Assembly (NCBI GenBank): GCA_016717725.1
Contig: JADKFA010000004.1
Coordinates: 1-64,000, forward strand
DNA: 64,000 nucleotides
Direction: 5' to 3'
Origin: Bacteroidota bacterium
GTDB taxonomy: Bacteria > Bacteroidota > Bacteroidia > AKYH767-A > OLB10
In this document: positions 55,684-64,000 of the stretch, piece by piece
Layout: each line of letters starts with the position of its first letter
How positions within the stretch are numbered: position 1 is the stretch's first letter
Notes under the pieces: model-generated
What the model was told of the DNA's origin: nothing
Databases searched by the model: none
Seen by the model: only the letters and a program-made list of their open reading frames with translations
Made by a program: the position numbers and the translations under genes

Positions 55684-57855
55684 ATGAAACTCTACTTCCG
55701 TCTTAGTTTACTGTTTACTTGTTTATTGATGGCTAATTCATCTTCTGCTGCGAATTATTATTGGATCAATGGATCTGGAAATTGGAATGACACACTTCAC
55801 TGGTCTTCGACTTCTGGAGGAGCTGCATTTTATTCAAGTACTCCAACATCTTTCGATGATGTTCACTTTGACAACAACTCAGGGTTAAGTGCTACAGATT
55901 CTATTCAACCTTATGCGATAATGTATTGCCAATCTTTCACAATAGATTCTCTTCCTTTCACTTTACGATTTAGCTATAGCTTTTCTACTCTTAATATTTT
56001 TGGTGATTTATCTATTTCTTCACCTGTAGATCTTTCGCATATACGAATAGACCTTGAACCTACTTCTTTGACATCGAATATTTATGCTCCATATACTTCC
56101 ATAAATGGTATTTCTTTAGATAAAGCAAATTGCACGATAAATATTCTAAGCACTTTGCATTTACACGGTGCTTTAGAATTATTTTGGCCTTTCACAACTT
56201 TTAATTCCAATAGTCATGATTTGTATTTAAACGATTTTTCTATGTACGCTAACTCACAATTGAACCTTGGCTTTTCCAAAATTTATTTTGTGGATTGTAT
56301 TGCATTCTGGACCAATTTTAACCCTCAACCTCTTCAAAACACTGAACTTTACATTATCAATAGTAGTGTTACTTTCAACCGTTCATTACGAGCTAAAAAA
56401 GTTTATATAAATGACTTTTCCGATGCAACATTTAATGATACTGTTTCCTTAGATGAGCTAACCTGCATGGGATATCTTTATCTACAAGATGGTTTGAATC
56501 CAACACCGGACACCATAAGCAAATTAGTTATGTATAATGGAACATTTTTTTTAAATCTAGTTACAGATACTATTATATATAATATTCCTCCCAATGTTTC
56601 TCTTGCTTTCGTATTTGATGAGCTTACCGTTAATGACTATTTTGAGGTGAATGGTTCTCCCGGTAGTGAAATTTTTATGGCAGTAAATTCCCCCATTGCA
56701 TATGCTTCATTGTATATGAATATGCCATTAGCCTGTCTCGATTTTCTTTCTATTTCTGATATTAATGTTTATGGACCCGGACAGTATTACGCTGGTGCAA
56801 ATTCCACTGGTAGCGGTTTAAATTGGATTTGGTCAGGTTGCGCTCCAACTTATAATGATGTGTGGCCTGGAGATGCGAATGATGATTTAATTGTTGATCA
56901 ACTAGATTTCCTTTATGTCGGACTTGGCTACCAATCTATAGGTACTCCAAGAGACAGCGTTTCTAACTATTTTGCGGCTAATAATACTGTTAAATGGTTT
57001 TCATCTTTTCCAAACGGAATAAATTTTAATCATACGGACTGCAATGGAGATAGCATTATAAATGCAGATGACACTTTAGCTATAATACAAAATTACGGAC
57101 TCAATCATCCTGCTTTTGCGCCAAACAATTCTCCATTACCTCTTTCTTTATTGGGAACAAAATTAACACTTGAACTTCCCGGACTCCTAACACCAGGAAT
57201 GAATTATTTTATTCCGATAATTATTGGCGATTCCATAATACCTATTCTAGAAATGCATGGTCTAGCCTTTAGCTTACTTTATGATACCAGTTTAATAGAT
57301 GCATCTACAGTGGATATTCAATTTGGAACTTCGTGGTTTGCTTTACCTGGTGCTTCCATTAATTTCAAAAAAAATTATCCGCTCTTAGGAAAAATTGATT
57401 TTTCAACGACTCGATTTGATGGAGTAGATGCTATTGGGGGTGGACGAATTGCATGGCTTAAATTTTCAGTGAAAAATAATGTTTCAGGTGGAGCGTTTTT
57501 TCAATTTATTCGAAAATTAGGAGTAAACAGTCAAATGGAAGAGATTTTCATAGTGGCTAACAACGTTCCTATTTGGACGACCGTAGGGATAGAAGAGTCC
57601 TTGGCATTTTCAAATGATGGGATACTCTCTCCAAATCCTGCATCTGAATTTATTGTATTAACACTTTCAGAGATAACACAAATTTTAAAGGTTGAAATTT
57701 ATAATGTTAATGGTACAACTGTTTTTATTGAGGAATCAACTTCAGGAACCAATCGTTTAGAAGTTGATATCCGATCGCTTAAACCTGGAATGTATTTACT
57801 CCGAGTTCAACGTAAGGATTTAACCTATATAGAAAAGCGATTTGTTGTTCAGTAA
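55684..57855 (+). CDS. Secreted T9SS cargo with dockerin-like calcium-binding region
   Basis: 723 residues. Signal peptide to about residue 22 (SSSAA). YYWINGSGNWNDTLHWSSTSG begins a repetitive beta domain of large Bacteroidota surface proteins. Around residues 395-475, WPGDANDDLIVDQLDFLYVG and DCNGDSIINADDTLAIIQNY are two Asp-rich dockerin-like loops, likely Ca2+ binding. The end (ILSPNPASEFIVL onward) is a type IX sorting domain. Likely an adhesin or surface-layer component; no enzyme motif. Confidence 0.75.
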   Translation: MKLYFRLSLLFTCLLMANSSSAANYYWINGSGNWNDTLHWSSTSGGAAFYSSTPTSFDDVHFDNNSGLSATDSIQPYAIMYCQSFTIDSLPFTLRFSYSFSTLNIFGDLSISSPVDLSHIRIDLEPTSLTSNIYAPYTSINGISLDKANCTINILSTLHLHGALELFWPFTTFNSNSHDLYLNDFSMYANSQLNLGFSKIYFVDCIAFWTNFNPQPLQNTELYIINSSVTFNRSLRAKKVYINDFSDATFNDTVSLDELTCMGYLYLQDGLNPTPDTISKLVMYNGTFFLNLVTDTIIYNIPPNVSLAFVFDELTVNDYFEVNGSPGSEIFMAVNSPIAYASLYMNMPLACLDFLSISDINVYGPGQYYAGANSTGSGLNWIWSGCAPTYNDVWPGDANDDLIVDQLDFLYVGLGYQSIGTPRDSVSNYFAANNTVKWFSSFPNGINFNHTDCNGDSIINADDTLAIIQNYGLNHPAFAPNNSPLPLSLLGTKLTLELPGLLTPGMNYFIPIIIGDSIIPILEMHGLAFSLLYDTSLIDASTVDIQFGTSWFALPGASINFKKNYPLLGKIDFSTTRFDGVDAIGGGRIAWLKFSVKNNVSGGAFFQFIRKLGVNSQMEEIFIVANNVPIWTTVGIEESLAFSNDGILSPNPASEFIVLTLSEITQILKVEIYNVNGTTVFIEESTSGTNRLEVDIRSLKPGMYLLRVQRKDLTYIEKRFVVQ

Positions 57856-57985
57856 GTTGCACTTGAAAAGGATGATTTAGTTGGGGTTCTTCCAACAGAT
57901 TCATCATGTGCAACTACTTTCTAAGCAATCTAAATTAGTCGACAAAGTAAAAAACTGGTATTCAAATAGTTTTCGAATTTTTTGC

Positions 57986-58039
57986 TTGTGCAAATAAAAT
58001 AAATTTGCGCAATTAAATAGTTGCACATATATTTGCAAC
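57986..58039 (+). promoter_or_regulatory. Operator array of an ArsR-type repressor (candidate)
   Basis: Three TTGC-type half-palindromes in 54 bases: TTGTGCAA (57986-57993), TTGCGCAA (58005-58012) and the inverted repeat GTTGCA-8-TGCAAC (58020-58039). The last ends 17 bases before the ArsR start. Repeated self-complementary sites beside an ArsR gene fit autoregulation. Confidence 0.55.
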
Positions 58040-58056
58040 CAGATAATTGCATAATC

Positions 58057-58386
58057 ATGGAAACAAGACGGGACGTATTTCAGGCTATAGCCGACCCAAC
58101 ACGAAGAGCCATTTTGCTCCTGCTTGCTACACAAGCAATGACACCAAATGCACTTGCAGAAGAATTTCATACCAGCAGGCAGGCGGTATCAAAGCATATT
58201 CAAATTCTTACCGAATGTGAATTGGTGAAACAAGAACAAAGAGGAAGGGAAATTTATTATCATATCCATGCAGATCAATTAAAAGAGATTGACAAATTTA
58301 TGGATCAATTCAGAACTATTTGGGAGGCCCAATTCAATCAACTTGACAAAGTAATATCAACACTTAAAAAATCTAGCCGACACTAA
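58057..58386 (+). CDS. ArsR-family transcriptional regulator
   Basis: 109 residues from ATG 58057; a TTG at 58021 lies inside the operator-like repeat and is not preferred. RRDVFQAIADPTRRAILLLLA, ALAEEFHTSRQAVSKHIQIL and KQEQRGREIYYHIHA form the winged helix. No metal-binding cysteines, so it belongs to the SRPBCC-linked ArsR group rather than arsenic sensors. It is 25 bases upstream of its SRPBCC partner. Confidence 0.9.
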   Translation: METRRDVFQAIADPTRRAILLLLATQAMTPNALAEEFHTSRQAVSKHIQILTECELVKQEQRGREIYYHIHADQLKEIDKFMDQFRTIWEAQFNQLDKVISTLKKSSRH

Positions 58387-58411
58387 CAATGTTGGAGAAA
58401 AACTAAAAAAT

Positions 58412-58912
58412 ATGGAAAATAACTTGCTCTTTGAATTTACCATTGACAAAGAATTAAAAACTGTATTCATAACTAGAGAATTTGATGCTGAACTATCCTT
58501 GGTTTGGGATGCATTTACTAAACCAGAAATTCTTGATCAGTGGGTGGCACCGAAGCCTTGGACTTCTAAGACTAAATTTATGGACTTCAAGGTAGGAGGT
58601 CGAAGATTTTATGCGATGGTAAGTCCAGAAGGACATGAAAGATGGGCAATTCAGACATACACTTCCATCAATCCAAAAACCAACTTCAAAATGTTGAATG
58701 CTTTTGCTGACAAAGATGAAAACCCTGAACTACCAGGTTCTGAATGGGATTACACATTTAGTGAGCTAAACGGAAAGACAACAGTTCGCATTACTATTTA
58801 TAATGAATCGCTCGCACGATTAGAAAAGATGATCGAAATGGGCTTCAAAGAAGGATTCACGATGAGCATGACAAACCTCGAAAATGTGTTGGCTTCCCGA
58901 AATAAATCTTGA
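58412..58912 (+). CDS. SRPBCC/AHSA1-domain protein
   Basis: 166 residues. VFITREFDAELSLVWDAFTKPEILDQWVAPKPWTSK, GGRRFYAMVSPEG and GFTMSMTNLENVL are the START-like AHSA1 pattern. Often paired with an ArsR repressor, as here, with a small hydrophobic ligand assumed but unknown. Confidence 0.9.
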   Translation: MENNLLFEFTIDKELKTVFITREFDAELSLVWDAFTKPEILDQWVAPKPWTSKTKFMDFKVGGRRFYAMVSPEGHERWAIQTYTSINPKTNFKMLNAFADKDENPELPGSEWDYTFSELNGKTTVRITIYNESLARLEKMIEMGFKEGFTMSMTNLENVLASRNKS

Positions 58913-58966
58913 TTATTTAAAAGATTTTAGGATCATTACTATTCATAAACTTATTATCATGTAGCC

Positions 58967-59392
58967 ATGAGCGTAAAAGCACAAATCAAAGAGTATATTA
59001 CAAGTCAACCAGAACCAAAACAAAGCGACTTACAAGAGTTACATCGAATCATTTTGGAAATAAAGCCTAGATGTAAGCTATGGTTTTTGGATGGTAAAGA
59101 CGATAAAGGTAAAACGGTTTCTAATCCCAATATTGGATATGGGCTACAGACCATGAAATATGCCGATGGTAAAACAAGAGAATTTTATCAAATTGGTTTA
59201 AGTGCCAACACCACTGGTATTTCAGTCTACATCATGGGTATTGATGATAAGACCTACTTAGCTAAAACTTTTGGGGGAAATTTAGGCAAGGCGAGTGTTA
59301 CGGGGTATTGCATTAAGTTCAAATCCTTAAAAGATATAAATATTGAAATACTAGAATCGGCAGTACAATATGGGTTTGAAGCGAGTCGCTAG
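58967..59392 (+). CDS. DUF1801-type protein
   Basis: 141 residues. IGYGLQTMKYADGKTREFYQIGLSANTTGISVYI and LGKASVTGYCIKFKSLKDIN carry the DUF1801 pattern. The family has no proven function. 54 bases after the SRPBCC gene and probably in the same transcript. Confidence 0.8.
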   Translation: MSVKAQIKEYITSQPEPKQSDLQELHRIILEIKPRCKLWFLDGKDDKGKTVSNPNIGYGLQTMKYADGKTREFYQIGLSANTTGISVYIMGIDDKTYLAKTFGGNLGKASVTGYCIKFKSLKDINIEILESAVQYGFEASR

Positions 59393-59494
59393 GCTAAATC
59401 TTGATATTTTTTTACCAAAATCAATAAATATTGTACTAAATATTAAACATTAAATAAAAAGTTAATACCTTGTCCTCTTATAAAACACAACACC

Positions 59495-60277
59495 ATGAAA
59501 AAATATATTTTACTAATGATCCTGACATTTCAGGTCATCACACTACAGGCACAAAAAGCATCGTATAAAGACAACCAAATCCAAATTGACGATCAACCCA
59601 TTGCTACCATAAAAAGTATGGACAGTAAGGGTACCATGGGCATGGTTAATGACTTTGAAATCTACAATATGAAGAACGAACTGATGATTGTCGCTGCTTA
59701 TGCAAGTGAGTATCCTGAAAGTAAGGATGACAACATGAGTTATTACTACAAGCTATCGTTTGTGGGTTTGGATAAGGAAGGTTACTTTAAACTTTCCAAG
59801 TTGGGCACTGCAAAATCTTTAGCCAAGCTAATAGGAAATGGTGGCATTATAAAAAATGACTCGTTAGATAAAGATGCATTGTTTACGTTTATCGCTCGCA
59901 ATGGAAAAACAGCACCTGCTGCTAAAGTTGAATACGTACTTGTGCAGCGCGACCGTTCATGGCCACTCGATTTTCGCGAACCAGGAAATATTGAACAACA
60001 AAGTAAATTGATAGGGAATTATCGTGACGTAACTCCCAATGGAAGTAATGTAGATTATTATGAAATTTCATTACCCAGTGGATTGATGGTAGCGAAAGTT
60101 AACTTTAAAGAAGGAAACGATTCACAGGTTTGCGAAATAACTACCCTAAAAGATAATTTAAAGAGAGCGGTACCTACTCCATCGAAAGAAAGAAATGTAA
60201 AAGTGTTGATGGGCGATCGTAATTTGGAAGTGGTAAAGCGTATTGTGAAATGGCTAGTGGATAATCGTTATTTGTAA
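59495..60277 (+). CDS. Uncharacterised exported protein
   Basis: 260 residues with a signal peptide (MKKYILLMILTFQVITLQAQ). Beta-rich body, no recognised domain. Single-gene unit. Confidence 0.65.
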   Translation: MKKYILLMILTFQVITLQAQKASYKDNQIQIDDQPIATIKSMDSKGTMGMVNDFEIYNMKNELMIVAAYASEYPESKDDNMSYYYKLSFVGLDKEGYFKLSKLGTAKSLAKLIGNGGIIKNDSLDKDALFTFIARNGKTAPAAKVEYVLVQRDRSWPLDFREPGNIEQQSKLIGNYRDVTPNGSNVDYYEISLPSGLMVAKVNFKEGNDSQVCEITTLKDNLKRAVPTPSKERNVKVLMGDRNLEVVKRIVKWLVDNRYL

Positions 60278-60488
60278 TAGAATTTTATATCTTATTACTG
60301 TAAACACTATCCCTCAAGGATTGTAAACTGCATTGTATGCTTGATCTGAACAAAATTTCGTTTACAATTAATATTTGTTTATATACAATTGAAATAGATA
60401 TAATACGTTTAGAAGAAAACCAATTAGGGCACTTACTGGAAATTGTTATTTAAACACAAGTTCATAAGGTTTAATAAAAATCTTAACC

Positions 60489-61073
60489 ATGAAAAGAAAT
60501 ATTCTTAAAAGTATATTCCTACTTGGAACAACGCTAACACTTCTTTCATTCAATTTACAAGTGCCAGCCGGATGGGTCAAAGGGGGATCTCAGGCGAAGA
60601 GTTATGAAATGATCACTGAAAAAGGTGTAGGTCCGGACGGAAGCAATGCAGCGACAATAAAATCTATTGACAAAAAAATTAAGGGTTTCGGAACACTCAT
60701 GCAAAGTTCTGCTCCCACAAAGTATCTTGGTAAACGAGTTCGAATGACCGGACAAATGAAATCAAAAGATGTAGCAAATTGGGCCGGCTTTTGGTTTCGT
60801 GTTGATCAAGCGAACGCAAGACAATCCGCTTCATTTGACAACATGCACGATGGCAAAACAGATCGATCCATCAAAGGAACTACAGAATGGAAGTCCTATG
60901 AAATTGTATTGGATATTCCAGAACATGCTACTAATATGGCTTATGGTGCATTGTTAACTGGAACAGGACAAATCTGGTTTACTAAAATAGATTTTGAGAT
61001 CGTTGATAGTTCGGTTCCAACAACAGGTAAAGAAAAGAACACCGAACCATCAAATCTTGATTTTAAAAATTAA
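60489..61073 (+). CDS. Exported protein with a carbohydrate-binding-like jelly-roll
   Basis: 194 residues. Signal-like N-terminus. AGWVKGGSQAKSYEMITEKG, KIKGFGTLMQSS, VANWAGFWFRVDQ and GTGQIWFTKIDFEIVD have the pattern of a CBM-type fold that elsewhere is fused to AraC-type regulators. Here it stands alone. Ligand unknown. Confidence 0.65.
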   Translation: MKRNILKSIFLLGTTLTLLSFNLQVPAGWVKGGSQAKSYEMITEKGVGPDGSNAATIKSIDKKIKGFGTLMQSSAPTKYLGKRVRMTGQMKSKDVANWAGFWFRVDQANARQSASFDNMHDGKTDRSIKGTTEWKSYEIVLDIPEHATNMAYGALLTGTGQIWFTKIDFEIVDSSVPTTGKEKNTEPSNLDFKN

Positions 61074-61132
61074 TACTTTGCTTATGCATAGTAGTCGGTG
61101 ATTTGCCTTTTATACATGATTTGATTTCTTTT

Positions 61133-61140
61133 TATCTTTG
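61133..61140 (+). promoter_or_regulatory. Candidate -7 promoter box (TATCTTTG)
   Basis: Exact TAnnTTTG match, 65 bases upstream of the hydrolase start. Spacing to an upstream TTG (61103) is longer than the usual ~20 bases. Confidence 0.4.
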
Positions 61141-61205
61141 TTATGCTCTCATTAATAAAATTTATTAAATGCTAGCATTCATGAAGAACAACAAATCACA
61201 ATAAT

Positions 61206-62141
61206 ATGGTAGTAGCAAAAAACATTTTTGCCTTCGCTTTGATATTACATTTATGTCAAATTGCACAAGCACAAACGTTGAATAAAATTGCGCTTGACAA
61301 CCAGGATATCATCAGTGGCTACTATTATGCTGTTGAACCCTCAACAGACAGCATTGAAGGTGTTTTAGTTCTTTTAGCTGGATTCGGACAACGACCAGAA
61401 GACAGTCCACCAGAAACCAAACTACACCATCAAGCTTATGCAAATAATATTTTAACCATTTTTTATGCAGGCGGGAACAAATTGTACGCTGACTCCATAA
61501 CACAATTAAAATTAACCAACGTAATTAACGACGTGTTAACACGTTTCAAAGTAAAGAGCAACATATTTGTTATTGGTGGTTACTCTGCAGGAGGAATGAT
61601 TGCCATGAGATATGTGGAACTCTGCAATGAGCATCCTAACAAATTTCCAATTCAGCCCAAAGGAATCTTTACCGTTGATTCACCTATTGATATTTTTACA
61701 ATCTACGAGCAATTGGAAGAAAATGCAAAAAACAACTACTCAGTATTAGCAGTGGAAGAAGCTGTGAGAGCGATGGCACATATAAAAAACGATTTTGGAA
61801 TTCCAAGAGAACATATTTCAACATACGCAAAACTTACAGCATTTAGTATGAATAAAGAGTATAGTCAAAACGAAAAATATTTAAAAAATACTGCTGTAAG
61901 AACATACCATGATGTAGACATTGCATGGCGTATTAAAAATCGAAATCAAACTGTTCATGGATCAAATTATGAAGTAACTGCTGAACTCATTAATCGTTTA
62001 GTTTTAATGGGCAATGATAAAGCCGAATTTATGCAAACTTTTCAAACAGGATATCGATCAAATGGAGATAGACATCCACATTCGTGGTCGATAGTGAATG
62101 AGGTGGAGTTGATACAATGGATGAAAAATTTAATAAAATAA
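61206..62141 (+). CDS. Exported alpha/beta-hydrolase
   Basis: 311 residues. Signal peptide to about residue 23 (AQAQ). Nucleophile-elbow GYSAGG with Ser127, oxyanion-region LLAGFGQRPED, and a likely catalytic His in DRHPHSWS near the end. Fits an esterase or poly-hydroxy-type hydrolase; substrate unknown. Confidence 0.75.
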   Translation: MVVAKNIFAFALILHLCQIAQAQTLNKIALDNQDIISGYYYAVEPSTDSIEGVLVLLAGFGQRPEDSPPETKLHHQAYANNILTIFYAGGNKLYADSITQLKLTNVINDVLTRFKVKSNIFVIGGYSAGGMIAMRYVELCNEHPNKFPIQPKGIFTVDSPIDIFTIYEQLEENAKNNYSVLAVEEAVRAMAHIKNDFGIPREHISTYAKLTAFSMNKEYSQNEKYLKNTAVRTYHDVDIAWRIKNRNQTVHGSNYEVTAELINRLVLMGNDKAEFMQTFQTGYRSNGDRHPHSWSIVNEVELIQWMKNLIK

Positions 62142-62525
62142 ATTTACTGAAAAGTCGCATTCTTGAATGCCGACAAAACGAAATCTGAAACATTAAAAAA
62201 TTACATAAATTTAATGTTTATGGTAGCTTAAAAAACAAACCAACGCCAGTATTTACAGTAAAATAATTTCAGGCATCGACCAACAAGAACTTAGAAATCT
62301 CATTTCAGAAACTGTTGAATTTTTAGAATCAAAATAGGGGAAAATGAAATAGAGTTCTATACGTAAAAGATATGCTGTCTGTCGAACATGTAAACTTTAA
62401 AAATAATGGAGATGCGATGTATTATGCAGTGAGTCACAAAATTTTAATAGAAAGTTTTGCAAAAAGCTTATTGTTTTCCAAAAAATCGCCACCTTCGTTA
62501 GCATAAACCTCTATACTTTATTTTG
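62142..62525. other. Gene-free region with a short coding-like remnant
   Basis: 384 bases. One frame between stops (62227-62337) reads LKKQTNASIYSKIISGIDQQ followed by ELRNLISETVEFLESK, about 36 codons without a start. Possibly a decayed gene; not called. Confidence 0.35.
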
Positions 62526-63251
62526 ATGTCAAAATCAGCTCAAAAGAAGACATTAACCATTGACAATTATTTAGACAACCATTACATTCATAGGAGTAAT
62601 TGGTTAAGAGCCGCCGTGTTGGGAGCCAATGATGGGATTATCTCCATTTCAAGTCTAGCCATTGGTGTTGCAGCAGCTAGTTCAACTAGAGAACCCATTG
62701 TTTTAGCAACGGTAGCTGGACTAGTTGCAGGGGCACTGTCAATGGCTGCTGGTGAATATGTATCTGTGAGTTCACAAACCGACACTGAAAAAGCAGACAT
62801 TGAACGAGAAATACAAGAGCTTAAAGAAATGCCAGAAGAAGAGCTAAATATTTTGGCTCAAATTTATGAGAAAAGAGGCCTAAAAAAAGAAACAGCGATG
62901 CAAGTAGCCCTTGAACTCACCGAAAAAGATGCATTAGGCGCGCATATTAGAGACGAATTAGGTATCAATGAGATTAGTCAAGCGAATCCAATACAAGCTG
63001 CTATGGCATCTGGAGCAGCATTTACAGTGGGTGGTGTTTTACCTTTATTAACTGTACTTTTCGCACCCATTAAAGGTATGGAATATTGGCTCTATGGATC
63101 TACCATACTATTTCTAATTCTATTGGGGGCAATTGCAGCTAAAACAGGAGGCTCAACAGTAGGAAAGGCTATATTAAGAATTACTGTATGGGGAACTCTT
63201 GCCATGGGATTGTCGGCATTGGTAGGTTATATCTTTGGTGTTAATTTGTAA
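62526..63251 (+). CDS. VIT1/CCC1-family membrane transporter
   Basis: 241 residues from ATG 62526. Five membrane segments with AAVLGANDGIISISSLAIGVAAA, the family signature, then GALSMAAGEYVSVSSQ and a cytoplasmic helical region (DTEKADIEREIQELKEMPEE) before the last segments. VIT/CCC1 proteins move Fe2+ or Mn2+ in exchange for H+. Metal unproven here. Confidence 0.9.
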   Translation: MSKSAQKKTLTIDNYLDNHYIHRSNWLRAAVLGANDGIISISSLAIGVAAASSTREPIVLATVAGLVAGALSMAAGEYVSVSSQTDTEKADIEREIQELKEMPEEELNILAQIYEKRGLKKETAMQVALELTEKDALGAHIRDELGINEISQANPIQAAMASGAAFTVGGVLPLLTVLFAPIKGMEYWLYGSTILFLILLGAIAAKTGGSTVGKAILRITVWGTLAMGLSALVGYIFGVNL

Positions 63252-63325
63252 TTTAGAAATTTTAAATTCAAACAGTATACAATACAAAATGAAATCAAAG
63301 TAGTTCCCACAATAATAATTTCAAA

Positions 63326-63811
63326 ATGATGAAAAGCATAAAGATCATACTAACTAAAACAGAAAAAGATGAGCTAAATGCATTTTTTCAATTTCAACTT
63401 GACAAAGAAGCCAATTATTTAGCAGCCTTCACATCAAAAGATCCATCTGACAAAACAGCCTACATAGAAAAGTATTCCAAATTTTTAACGGATCCAACGA
63501 TAAACATGAAGACCATAAAATCCAATGATGAAATTGTAGGGAGCATTGCAAAATTTGTTATCGAAAATGAGGCAGAGATTACTTACTGGATTGACCGAAA
63601 ATTTTGGGGACAGGGGATAGCCACCATGTCACTTCAAAATTTTTTGCAACAAGAAAAAATCAGACCTTTATTTGGTCGTGTAGCATTTGACAATTATGGT
63701 TCGCAAAAGGTTTTAGAAAAATGCGGGTTTATGAAAATTGGGACAGATACTGGATTTGCTAATGCTCGAAATATGGAAATAGAGGAATATATTTACAAAC
63801 TTTCGGAATAA
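63326..63811 (+). CDS. GNAT-family N-acetyltransferase
   Basis: 161 residues. ITYWIDRKFWGQGIATMSLQN carries the acetyl-CoA-binding Q/RxxGxG/A motif; VAFDNYGSQKVLEKCGFMKIG is the C-terminal GNAT block. Acceptor unknown. Confidence 0.9.
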   Translation: MMKSIKIILTKTEKDELNAFFQFQLDKEANYLAAFTSKDPSDKTAYIEKYSKFLTDPTINMKTIKSNDEIVGSIAKFVIENEAEITYWIDRKFWGQGIATMSLQNFLQQEKIRPLFGRVAFDNYGSQKVLEKCGFMKIGTDTGFANARNMEIEEYIYKLSE

Positions 63812-63868
63812 GTATTACTTTTAGAGTAAAATATATGATAAATCATTTTATACTTTTATAAAGAAATT

Positions 63869-64000
63869 ATGACGATCACAAAATCGAATATTATAAAAAC
63901 GCTTTTGCTATTGTTTCTGGTTTTTGCCGGACTACATTATGCAAAAGCTATTCTGATGCCTCTCACCATAGCTGGTGTTTTAGCCACGCTCTTTTTTCCC
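63869..64000 (+). CDS. AI-2E-family transporter, N-terminus only (cut by window end)
   Basis: 44 codons reach the window edge: MTITKSNIIKTLLLLFLVFA, then GLHYAKAILMPLTIAGVLA. Two closely spaced hydrophobic segments of this type open AI-2E/PerM-family membrane proteins. Too short for certainty. Confidence 0.55.
   Translation, partial: MTITKSNIIKTLLLLFLVFAGLHYAKAILMPLTIAGVLATLFFP

Noticed and set aside
1..64000. CRISPR array, tRNA or rRNA genes
   Set aside because: No regularly spaced short repeats, no cloverleaf with T-loop GTTCRANNC and acceptor pairing, and no rRNA sequence was recognised.

Overview
The window is low-GC bacterial DNA from a member of the Bacteroidota; I cannot place it to genus. 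Support: several secreted proteins end in type IX secretion (Por) sorting domains (10001-12562, 12604-13746, 15080-16051, 55684-57855); a TonB-dependent receptor is paired with a DUF4249-type lipoprotein; there is a LytS/LytTR two-component pair; and promoter-like sites fit the TAnnTTTG type used by this phylum. I see no rRNA, tRNA or CRISPR array.

Region 1 (1-8.3 kb) is accessory DNA. Short, unrelated, same-strand genes (an NTF2-immunity-like protein, lipoproteins, a DUF4375/YwqK/TonB_C multidomain protein, a zinc-ribbon protein, a HEAT protein) are separated by palindromic or mutually similar spacers. Two spacers (480-610 and 1169-1226) look like integron attC sites. An IS91-like element (1220-3609), with a frameshifted HUH transposase and a partner tyrosine recombinase, sits among them inside 27-bp imperfect inverted repeats. 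Region 2 (8.4-20.9 kb) holds secreted and housekeeping-type genes: a lactonase, a heparinase II/III-like lyase, T9SS cargo, a spermidine-synthase-like enzyme, a CHAD protein, a DHFR/RibD-like protein and a serine hydrolase.

Region 3 (20.9-29.8 kb) is a metabolic island: inorganic pyrophosphatase, acetate-CoA ligase (one frameshift), 2-oxoacid dehydrogenase E1-alpha, a DUF5655 protein, E1-beta, E2, an acyl carrier protein and a broken M50/CBS membrane protease. E1-alpha/DUF5655, E1-beta/E2 and E2/ACP overlap by a few bases, so they form one operon. No E3 gene is present. A decayed transposase orfA lies upstream and a possible second remnant downstream, so the island looks acquired and partly decaying. 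Region 4 (29.8-34.9 kb, minus strand) is an export operon: a LolA-like lipoprotein-sorting protein, two FtsX/LolE-type permeases, a LolD-type ATPase and an outer-membrane beta-barrel protein.

Region 5 (35-45 kb) has a second set of small accessory genes, including relatives of the zinc-ribbon and HEAT genes of region 1, then a squalene-cyclase-like toroid protein, an SUMF1-type secreted protein with a neighbour carrying seven 23-residue repeats, a YetF/DUF421 protein, an SRPBCC/DinB pair and an SMR exporter. Region 6 (45.5-51.7 kb) is a signalling-and-uptake locus: LytS-type kinase, LytTR regulator, TonB-dependent receptor, DUF4249-type lipoprotein and a receiver-like protein lacking its phosphoacceptor. 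Region 7 (52-64 kb) carries a CPA2 antiporter, a dockerin-like T9SS protein, an ArsR/SRPBCC/DUF1801 cluster with a clear operator array, exported proteins, a VIT-type transporter, a GNAT enzyme and the start of an AI-2E-family membrane protein. A TATCTTCG motif with a conserved flank recurs upstream of five transcription units.
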